Assembly: GCA_958402075.1 (NCBI GenBank) | Contig: CATXSD010000143.1 | Location: forward strand, 1-6,445 | Direction: 5' to 3' | DNA from: Mediterranea massiliensis | GTDB lineage: Bacteria; Bacteroidota; Bacteroidia; Bacteroidales; Bacteroidaceae | Length of the DNA: 6,445 nucleotides | Shown here: piece after piece, positions 1-5,203 of the stretch | Layout: the number at the start of each line of letters is the position of its first letter | Numbering within the stretch: the stretch's first letter is position 1 | Program-made: the position numbers and the translations under genes | The notes under the pieces: model-generated | The model's database searches: none | What the model was told of the DNA's origin: nothing | What the model saw: only the letters and a program-made list of their open reading frames with translations

Positions 1-399
1 GACGACACCCTGCGCATCGTGGACTACAAGACAGGAGGACAGCCCAAGACACCGGAAGGCATCGGGCAACTGTTCACCCCGGCGGAAGGAAGGCCCAACT
101 ACATCTTCCAGACCTTCCTGTATGCAGCCATGATGTGCCGACAGCAGCCGAAGAAGGTGGCCCCTGCCCTGCTCTACATCCACCGCGCGGCACAGGACAC
201 GTACTCGCCCGTCATCGAGATGGGAGCGGCCCGACAGCCCAAGCTGCCGGTGACCAACTTCGCCCTGTACGAAGACGAGTTCCGCGAACGGCTGCAGACG
301 CTGCTGCAGGAGATATTCGACCCGAAGGTGCCCTTCAGCCAGACGGAACAGACGCGGACCTGCGAGTACTGCGACTTCAGGAGACTGTGCGGAAGATAG
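1..399 (+). CDS. PD-(D/E)XK nuclease, RecB/AddB-like, C-terminal part
   Basis: The reading frame is open from base 1, so the start lies outside the window; 132 C-terminal residues are visible. A GTG at 19 is inside the gene and is not a credible start. Residues 6-12 (IVDYKTG) match motif III of the RecB/Cas4-type PD-(D/E)XK nuclease fold, with D8 and K10 as catalytic residues. The stretch around residues 38-44 (IFQTFLY) fits the Q-x-x-x-Y motif that follows in RecB/AddB nucleases. The tail carries C121, C124 and C130 in the arrangement C-x2-C-x5-C. In AddB and Cas4 such cysteines, with a fourth one upstream of the nuclease domain, hold a 4Fe-4S cluster. In the family the protein processes DNA ends, either as an AddAB subunit in double-strand break repair or as a stand-alone nuclease. 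Which of these applies cannot be decided from the fragment. It converges on the IbrB-like gene, with 3 bp between the two stop codons. Confidence 0.85.
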   Translation, partial: DDTLRIVDYKTGGQPKTPEGIGQLFTPAEGRPNYIFQTFLYAAMMCRQQPKKVAPALLYIHRAAQDTYSPVIEMGAARQPKLPVTNFALYEDEFRERLQTLLQEIFDPKVPFSQTEQTRTCEYCDFRRLCGR

Positions 400-402
400 G
401 CA

Positions 403-969
403 TCAGTCTTCGTCGAAATCGTACCGGCCCTGACTGGCCTTCTCCTCAGTGATTTCCCACGTGTCGGGGATGGTGAAATCCTTGTCGGCAAAGAGGTCGG
501 CCAGGCCGGAAATCTGCTTGAGGCGCAGCACTTCGTCGCGGTCCATGCCGATATTCTTCATGATCCATTCGTCCGACATGCCGGCGCGGTCGAGCTCGGC
601 CACAATCTGACACATCAGCTCGATGTTGTGCGTACCGCGGGCACGGTTGTGGCGGATGGTGGAAGCCATGCGGTTGGACAGGTCCTTGTCGATGACCACC
701 ACCGGCAGCAAGCCCTTCTCGCGCTCGAAAATCCGCTTGGACGTCTTCAGCACCTGATAACGGTGGAAACCGTCGACCAGGATATAGACATCGCGCGAGG
801 CATCGTAATAGCACACGCAAGGCATGGTGAAACCGTCTTCCCAGATGGAAAGCTCCAGCAGCTTCATCTCGGGCGGTGCAACGACATTGGGGTTGTAACT
901 GTTGGCCTCCACCTTCTCGACGGGGACGGCCTGTACCCGATACACGGGGCTCATATAAGATTCGCTCAT
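403..969 (-). CDS. ibrB: IbrB-like ParB/sulfiredoxin-fold protein
   Basis: This 188-residue protein has a ParB N-terminal-type fold. Visible motifs are NSYNPN (23-28), EDGFTMP (44-50), VDGFHRYQ (65-72, the counterpart of the ParB D-G-x-R-R box) and IRHNRARGTH (105-114, in the place of the ParB E-N-x-x-R box). A helical, possibly helix-turn-helix segment follows at about 115-155, then an acidic tail ending DFDED. It is much shorter than chromosomal ParB and has no obvious C-terminal dimerisation domain or ParA partner, so a role in chromosome segregation is unlikely. The start codon overlaps the stop of the upstream IbrA-like gene as ATGA (966-969), which indicates translational coupling and supports this start over M6. 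In Escherichia coli, IbrB acts with IbrA to switch on eib immunoglobulin-binding genes. Some ParB-fold relatives (SerK, SbnI) are nucleotide-dependent kinases, so an enzymatic role is possible. Family assignment is firm; function is not known. Confidence 0.85.
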   Translation of the reverse strand: MSESYMSPVYRVQAVPVEKVEANSYNPNVVAPPEMKLLELSIWEDGFTMPCVCYYDASRDVYILVDGFHRYQVLKTSKRIFEREKGLLPVVVIDKDLSNRMASTIRHNRARGTHNIELMCQIVAELDRAGMSDEWIMKNIGMDRDEVLRLKQISGLADLFADKDFTIPDTWEITEEKASQGRYDFDED

Positions 970-2261
970 AACATCATGTTTTTAAATTCTTCCATTATCT
1001 TGTCCCTGCGGTGGATATCGTCCTTGGAAAGGGCGAAGCCCATGTACTTGCAGGCATGGTCGTTGCGCAAGATGCAGATGCACATGCGCTTGTAGGTAGG
1101 CAACTCCTTGAATTCCGAGATATTGATATCGTCCAGATACTCCATCCGCACCGGATGTTTCTGAGTCTTGTAATTGCTCTTTTCCATCACCTGGATGGGA
1201 ATGCCCAGGTCCTGCAGCTTCTGGATGGTGGCATTGCTCAGGCAGCCTCCCTTCTTCCGCCAGAACTCGATGCTGACGGTGAGCTTGTTCAGGTAATTGC
1301 GGCGGGTGTGTTCGGGCAGCGTGGAAAGCAGGAAATACATGTACTCCTTCCACGTATATCCCTCGGGAAGTTTCAACTTGTGCCCCATTCCCATGGCGCG
1401 TGTATTGCCATAGATACCGGCAAACCCTACCCCATTGACCCGGCACACCATCTTGCCCCACATGTTGGGGTCGATGACCCGATAGAGCTTGAGGCTCTCC
1501 TGAGCTTCGCAGAGGAACGGACTGGCCACCCGCTGACGTTCGATGTTGACGCCCGCCTTGTAATAGAGGTCGTAGAGACGGTTGTAATCGAAATGAAACT
1601 TACCGTTGGCCACCCAGATGTCGGTTGTCTTCCAGTCGAAAATGGGATAGGCGTTGTATTCGTCGTTACCGATCTTCGAGGTCCAGCGATACGTGTGATA
1701 CATCTGAAACTTACGCGCCAGATGGATGCTGCGCCAGCGGCTGAAACTCTCCTGCGTACGGATGCCTATCAGGAAACAAGAACGGATGGCCTTCTTGCGT
1801 TTGTGGAGCCAATGGGCAAAGTGCATCTGGAAATTATAGTCCCACATGTTTTCCTCGAAAAACGGAAAGTCCTCGCGGTTGTAGCAGCCCTCGGGCTTCT
1901 GACGGACCCACAAGTCCTTCATACTCTCGTCCCACGGACGCCAATAGGGCTGGTACATGGAGGTGCAGGTAGACACCTTGAAAGGCACGCAGACCCGATA
2001 AACTTCCAGAATATCCTTGTTGGCCTCCAGAAGCCGGTCCACATAGTCTATCGTCACCTGATACTGCACCTCGTAATCGAGGTGGAAGACAGAAATCTTC
2101 CGGTCCAAATGATTCCTGCGCACATAATCCATGCACAGATTGAGCAGCAAGCCGCTGTCCTTACCGCCCGAAAACGACACGCATACATTGTCGAACTCAT
2201 TGAAAATGATGCGAAGACGTTCCTGGGCCAACTCATATACATTCTTTTCTGGTTTATCCAT
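966..2261 (-). CDS. ibrA: IbrA-like PP-loop ATPase, PAPS reductase fold with DUF3440
   Basis: The 431-residue protein opens with an adenine nucleotide alpha-hydrolase domain. SGGKDS (31-36) is the PP-loop that binds ATP pyrophosphate. GIRTQES (166-172) with R175, and YPIFDWKTTDIW (205-216), are the later motifs typical of PAPS reductase/sulfurtransferase relatives. The C-terminal part (about 240-431) matches the extension named DUF3440. It contains a cysteine cluster, C394, C396 and C404, in the stretch CICILRNDHACKYMGF, that might bind metal. The length fits E. coli IbrA (about 400 residues). The start lies 2 bp after the stop of the GNAT-like gene with no clear ribosome binding site, so it is probably read through from that gene; the stop overlaps the IbrB-like start. 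It lacks the neighbours expected for sulfate assimilation, such as ATP sulfurylase or sulfite reductase, and is therefore unlikely to be a true PAPS reductase. DndC, the DNA phosphorothioation enzyme, is a distant relative. The substrate is unknown. Confidence 0.9.
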   Translation of the reverse strand: MDKPEKNVYELAQERLRIIFNEFDNVCVSFSGGKDSGLLLNLCMDYVRRNHLDRKISVFHLDYEVQYQVTIDYVDRLLEANKDILEVYRVCVPFKVSTCTSMYQPYWRPWDESMKDLWVRQKPEGCYNREDFPFFEENMWDYNFQMHFAHWLHKRKKAIRSCFLIGIRTQESFSRWRSIHLARKFQMYHTYRWTSKIGNDEYNAYPIFDWKTTDIWVANGKFHFDYNRLYDLYYKAGVNIERQRVASPFLCEAQESLKLYRVIDPNMWGKMVCRVNGVGFAGIYGNTRAMGMGHKLKLPEGYTWKEYMYFLLSTLPEHTRRNYLNKLTVSIEFWRKKGGCLSNATIQKLQDLGIPIQVMEKSNYKTQKHPVRMEYLDDINISEFKELPTYKRMCICILRNDHACKYMGFALSKDDIHRRDKIMEEFKNMML

Positions 2262-2263
2262 AT

Positions 2264-2665
2264 CTACAAGCTGTTTTTTACCATCCTAACATACCGCGTC
2301 CATCGCCTGACCTCCTCGAAACCGGCCTCTGCAAAGACATCACAGTCTTCCAGAAAAACGACGGCAACCAGCATCCGGCCCTCGTCTGCAGCAGCATGGA
2401 CCACACGTTGCAACAATTCCTGCAATACAATCGGGTTATGGTCCCGGATATAATAATTGTTAATGTTCCATCCGGCCTTCCGGTGCTCCACCGGCAGGAA
2501 GCCAATAACCTCATTCTCACGGACAGCCAAATACCAGCGAAAGTTCTCGGCCGTCCGGAAGGGGAAATTATAATTCTGCTTCAATACTTCAGCGTTCATA
2601 ACCAAGGGGCCTACCCATGAATACAGTTCAGGAGCCAGCCCCTCCAATTCTATCAGTCTGTCCAT
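2264..2665 (-). CDS. GNAT-like protein, probably atypical acetyltransferase
   Basis: A 133-residue protein with the outline of a GNAT fold. Strands that fit beta2-beta3 are at 44-60 (WYLAVRENEVIGFLPVE), beta4 is near 68-74, the following helix is at 80-92, and a C-terminal segment at 107-129 with FAEAGFEEVRRWTRYVRM resembles the usual GNAT ending (a-GF-x-y-M). The R/Q-x-x-G-x-G/A pyrophosphate-binding loop expected just before the helix is not visible: the stretch there reads IRDHNPIVLQELLQ. Acetyl-CoA binding is therefore doubtful, and the protein may be degenerate or a non-catalytic partner. It is the first gene of a three-gene unit, 2 bp ahead of the IbrA-like gene. A good AAGGTGA ribosome binding site 4 bp upstream of the ATG supports the start, and a promoter lies just above. 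The family call rests on pattern only and is weaker than for its neighbours. Confidence 0.7.
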   Translation of the reverse strand: MDRLIELEGLAPELYSWVGPLVMNAEVLKQNYNFPFRTAENFRWYLAVRENEVIGFLPVEHRKAGWNINNYYIRDHNPIVLQELLQRVVHAAADEGRMLVAVVFLEDCDVFAEAGFEEVRRWTRYVRMVKNSL

Positions 2666-2669
2666 GCAA

Positions 2670-2676
2670 TCACCTT
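2670..2676 (-). promoter_or_regulatory. ribosome binding site of the GNAT-like gene
   Basis: On the - strand the sequence AAGGTGA ends 4 bp before the ATG at 2665-2663. This is an unusually clear Shine-Dalgarno match for this window: the genes at 4992, 3961 and 2261 show no comparable site. It fixes the start of the GNAT-like gene. Confidence 0.55.
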
Positions 2677-2689
2677 ATTTTTTGAGGTC

Positions 2690-2697
2690 CAAAGATA
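2690..2697 (-). promoter_or_regulatory. Bacteroides-type -7 promoter box for the GNAT/IbrA/IbrB unit
   Basis: Read on the - strand the bases are TATCTTTG, a full match to the Bacteroidota sigma-ABfr -7 consensus TAnnTTTG. No good TTTG -33 box is present at 19-21 bp upstream; the nearest TTG is about 23 bp away. The start of transcription would fall near 2684, leaving a leader of about 18 bases that contains the ribosome binding site. This gives the three-gene unit its own promoter, separate from the transporter upstream. Confidence 0.55.
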
Positions 2698-2719
2698 AAA
2701 ACAACCTTTTTGATAAAGG
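2694..2719 (-). terminator. weak hairpin with T-rich tail after the MFS gene
   Basis: Between the transporter and the GNAT-like gene the - strand reads CCTTT (2719-2715), a 5-base loop, AAAGG (2709-2705), then TTGTTTTTAT. The stem is only 5 bp and AT-rich, so this would be a weak intrinsic terminator at best. It shares bases with the -7 promoter box at 2690-2697, so transcripts from the transporter may partly read through into the next unit. Confidence 0.3.
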
Positions 2720-2743
2720 ACAAGGGAGAAATACACCAACCCG

Positions 2744-3961
2744 TCAAGCAGACGCAGAGACAAGACGACGGGCATACAGCCATACGACCACATAGGCTGC
2801 CAACGGGACGGAAAAAGACAGGACCATCGAAGAATGATCGGCCACAAGCCCCATGAGCAACGGACCTACCACACCACCTACCGGAGACATCATCAGGAAA
2901 GAAGAAGCACGCTTGGTGTGACTGCCCAAGCCCCGCAACGAAAGGGCGAAGATTGTGGGAAACATGATGGCCTCGAACGCATAGCCGCACAGCAAGGCAA
3001 CCAGGGAGACATAACCGACATCGAGCAAAACAACTGCCGTCGTAATGACCGTACCGGTGGCGCAGACGAACAGCATCTTCTCGGCCCGTACACGCCGCAT
3101 GATCCAACTGCCGGCAAAACGCCCCAGCATGAAAAGCGTCAGTCCGCCGAACGACAACACGAAGGAAGCGTCACGCGCATTCATCCAACCTTGCTCCACC
3201 ACGTAGTTGATGAAGAAGCTGTTGATGGAAATCTCACCGATTTCGTAGGCGAACAAAGCAACCAGACCAAAAACAAAGAGAGGATGCTTCCACAGGCCGA
3301 CTTTATGTCCCTCGGCGTCGACTTCATCGACATGCTCTATCTCGGGCAACTTGACGCGGGAAAAGACAATGGCCACCAGCAGCACCACGATACCCATACA
3401 GGCGTAAGGCAATGCGACATTGCCCGAACCGCTGCTACCGTCGTCGGAAAACAGCAGCAGCCCCGTCAGAATGGGAGCGCAAATGCAACCCAGGCCGTTG
3501 AACGACTGGGCAAAGTTCAGACGACTGGCAGCCGTCTCACGCGGCCCCAGCTCCGTGGCATAGGGATTGGCGGCCGTCTCCAGAAACGTCAGTCCGCAAC
3601 CGATGACAAACAGGGCAAAGAGGAACATGCGGTAGGACATCCATTCCTGCCCGGGAATGAAGAGCAGCGAACCGATGCCGTAGAGCACCAGTCCGAACAC
3701 CACTCCCCGACGATAGCCGAAACGGTTGATGAACAGTCCGGCCGGAATGGCCATGACAAAATAGCCCATGTACATCATGGCCTGTATCAAGGCAGACACC
3801 GACCGGTTGATGTGCAGGAGTTCCTGAAAATGTTTGTTCAGTACGTCCAATATGGCATGGGCAAAGCCCCACAGAAAAAACAACGAGATTATCAGTACGA
3901 AAGGCACCAGATATTGTTCCCCCACCAGGGCGGCCCTTCCTGTCATTTTTGTATGATTCAT
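2744..3961 (-). CDS. fucP: FucP-family sugar:H+ symporter (MFS)
   Basis: This 405-residue inner-membrane protein has about 12 hydrophobic segments (roughly 16-37, 54-76, 84-104, 110-130, 150-171, 184-201, 227-250, 264-286, 296-313, 317-340, 353-375, 378-400) with a polar central loop near 203-226. FLWGFAHAILD (29-39), PAGLFINRFGYRRG (73-86) and FLETAANPYATELGP (126-140) place it in the FucP L-fucose:proton symporter family. D39 and E128 correspond to the two membrane-embedded acids essential in E. coli FucP (D46 and E135). The asparagine-rich stretch before D46 in E. coli is replaced here by AHAIL, so the sugar may not be L-fucose. Length is slightly below the E. coli protein. The gene begins 29 bp after the aldo/keto reductase with no promoter seen between, so the two are probably co-transcribed. 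Transport role is well supported; the substrate is inferred only. Confidence 0.88.
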   Translation of the reverse strand: MNHTKMTGRAALVGEQYLVPFVLIISLFFLWGFAHAILDVLNKHFQELLHINRSVSALIQAMMYMGYFVMAIPAGLFINRFGYRRGVVFGLVLYGIGSLLFIPGQEWMSYRMFLFALFVIGCGLTFLETAANPYATELGPRETAASRLNFAQSFNGLGCICAPILTGLLLFSDDGSSGSGNVALPYACMGIVVLLVAIVFSRVKLPEIEHVDEVDAEGHKVGLWKHPLFVFGLVALFAYEIGEISINSFFINYVVEQGWMNARDASFVLSFGGLTLFMLGRFAGSWIMRRVRAEKMLFVCATGTVITTAVVLLDVGYVSLVALLCGYAFEAIMFPTIFALSLRGLGSHTKRASSFLMMSPVGGVVGPLLMGLVADHSSMVLSFSVPLAAYVVVWLYARRLVSASA

Positions 3962-3990
3962 TGATATATGGTTTTCTTGATCCGTTCCTC

Positions 3991-4992
3991 TTATTTGCTT
4001 ATTATATTTTCTATCTCGGCCAATTCGTCCTCACTGAAGTCCGTACAACGCAAGGCTGCCAGGTTGTCGTCCAGCTGTGCCACGGAGCTGACACCAACGA
4101 TGACCGATGTTACCAGACGGTCCTTCAGCAGCCAGGCCAATGCCATCTCGGCCAATGTCTGTCCACGGCGACGGGCCACTTCGTTCAAGGCCCTCACCCG
4201 TCCCATCACCTCGCCGGTCAACGCCTCGGCCTTGAGAAAACCGCCGCGTGCCACACGAGAATCCGCAGGAATTCCATCCAGATAACGCCCGGACAACAAT
4301 CCCTGGGCCAACGGAGAGAAAGCGGTGAAACCCGTTCCGTTGGCCTCGGCCTGCTGCAACAAACCCTTTTCCTCGACAGAACGGTCCAGCAAATTGTACC
4401 GACCCTGATAGAGCAGACAGGGAACATCATGAGCCTTCAGGTAATCGTAGGCCTGCTGTGCCACCTCGGGAGGGTATTTGGATATGCCCACATAGAGAGC
4501 CTTGCCCTGGCGGACCACATCAACCAAAGCCTGCATGGTCTCTTCGAGCAGCGTTTCAGGATCGTACCGATGGGAATAGAAAATATCCACATACTCCAGA
4601 TGCATGCGTCGCAGGCTCTGGTCCAGACTGGCCATCAGTGACTTGCGGGAGCCCCACGTTCCGTACGGACCGGGCCACATGTCGTGTCCGGCCTTGGTCG
4701 AGATGAACAGCTCGTCACGATAGGGAGCAAAGGAATGTTTCATGATCTGTCCGAAGGTTTCTTCCGCACTGCCGGCCGAAGGACCGTAATTGTTGGCCAG
4801 ATCAAAGTGGGTGATGCCACAATCAAAGGCATGATGCAGCTTTCGGCGGCTTTCGGCCAACGTATCTACATCACCGAAATTATGCCACAATCCCAGCGAA
4901 ATTTCGGGCAGCAAAATGCCGCTACGTCCTGCCCTCCGATATTTCATTCCTGCCTCGTAGCGACCGGAGGCAGCTTGATAGACTTCTTCCAT
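3991..4992 (-). CDS. mgrA: aldo/keto reductase, YghZ/L-glyceraldehyde-3-phosphate reductase group
   Basis: The 333-residue protein is a cytosolic NADPH-dependent aldo/keto reductase with a (beta/alpha)8 barrel. The catalytic tetrad is complete: D64 and Y69 in DLANNYG, K100 in STKAG, and H141 in YSHRYDP. ISLGLWHNFGD (31-41), QGRYNLLDRS (196-205) and AFSPLAQGLLSGRY (224-237) are hallmarks of the YghZ branch. E. coli YghZ reduces L-glyceraldehyde 3-phosphate and methylglyoxal; the family also resembles Kv channel beta subunits. SVIVGVSSVAQLDDNL (296-311) fits the cofactor phosphate-binding end. The start at M1 is preferred over M16 because YghZ relatives carry a similar RYE-x-M-x-Y leader, and an in-frame TAA lies directly before the ATG, so no earlier start is possible. 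A Bacteroides-type promoter precedes it. With the transporter 29 bp downstream it may handle an aldehyde formed from the imported sugar, or detoxify by-products. The exact substrate is uncertain. Confidence 0.9.
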   Translation of the reverse strand: MEEVYQAASGRYEAGMKYRRAGRSGILLPEISLGLWHNFGDVDTLAESRRKLHHAFDCGITHFDLANNYGPSAGSAEETFGQIMKHSFAPYRDELFISTKAGHDMWPGPYGTWGSRKSLMASLDQSLRRMHLEYVDIFYSHRYDPETLLEETMQALVDVVRQGKALYVGISKYPPEVAQQAYDYLKAHDVPCLLYQGRYNLLDRSVEEKGLLQQAEANGTGFTAFSPLAQGLLSGRYLDGIPADSRVARGGFLKAEALTGEVMGRVRALNEVARRRGQTLAEMALAWLLKDRLVTSVIVGVSSVAQLDDNLAALRCTDFSEDELAEIENIISK

Positions 4993-5045
4993 TTACACTT
5001 CATTGTCTTGCAATCCGGGATACGCACCATCCGTCTTGTGAATAC

Positions 5046-5060
5046 AGCTGTGCCCCAGCT
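5046..5060 (-). other. small inverted repeat in the leader of the aldo/keto reductase
   Basis: On the - strand AGCTG, a 5-base loop GGGCA, then CAGCT could form a 5-bp hairpin about 11 bases after the predicted transcription start and about 54 bases before the ATG. There is no T-tract after it, so it is not a terminator. No known riboswitch or attenuator pattern is recognised, and it may be chance. Confidence 0.25.
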
Positions 5061-5077
5061 CTGCATTTTAACGGGTG

Positions 5078-5110
5078 CAAAGGTAATGATAAGCGATGAA
5101 ATAAACGAAA
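5078..5110 (-). promoter_or_regulatory. Bacteroides-type promoter of the aldo/keto reductase-transporter unit
   Basis: The - strand carries TTTC (5110-5107) as a near -33 box (consensus TTTG), 21 bp, then TACCTTTG (5085-5078), a full match to the -7 consensus TAnnTTTG, followed by C. Spacing is within the usual 19-21 bp range. Transcription would start near 5071, giving a leader of roughly 80 bases before the ATG at 4992. It lies in the 211-bp gap after the GH20 gene, so the reductase need not depend on GH20 transcription. Confidence 0.6.
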
Positions 5111-5159
5111 AGGAGAATACAGAAAAGATTGCAAATTCTGTCATTCGGACAAAGTCCTA

Positions 5160-5167
5160 CAAATCTA
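5160..5167 (-). promoter_or_regulatory. possible second -7 box in the GH20-aldo/keto reductase gap
   Basis: The - strand reads TAGATTTG, which matches TAnnTTTG, but no -33 box is seen at the right distance. It lies in a very AT-rich stretch close to the GH20 stop, where a chance match is likely. It could act as an additional distal promoter for the reductase. Confidence 0.25.
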
Positions 5168-5203
5168 TTACAAACACATACTCCTCTACTATAAATCCAC
5201 TAC

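Noticed and set aside
403..969. ParB-like protein as a plasmid or chromosome partition factor
   Set aside because: There is no ParA gene, no recognised parS site and no ParB C-terminal domain. The coupling to an IbrA-like gene fits IbrB instead.
966..2261. IbrA-like protein as an assimilatory PAPS reductase
   Set aside because: The DUF3440 extension and the coupled ParB-fold gene point to the IbrA family, and no sulfate assimilation gene is nearby.
1011..2453. A 480-codon + strand reading frame opposite the IbrA-like gene
   Set aside because: It lies antisense to a gene with clear PP-loop motifs and shows no recognisable domain. Long antisense frames are expected opposite genes with G/C-rich third positions.
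2834..3964. A 376-codon + strand reading frame opposite the transporter
   Set aside because: The product is hydrophilic and rich in H, Q and R with no domain, as expected for the reverse complement of a membrane protein gene.
3949..4641. A 230-codon + strand reading frame opposite the aldo/keto reductase
   Set aside because: It is a shadow of the reductase, whose catalytic tetrad is intact on the other strand; no motif is seen in the + strand product.
5150..5160. GGAC-TTT-GTCC inverted repeat just after the GH20 gene (- strand)
   Set aside because: The stem is only 4 bp and is not followed by a T-tract, so it does not qualify as a terminator.
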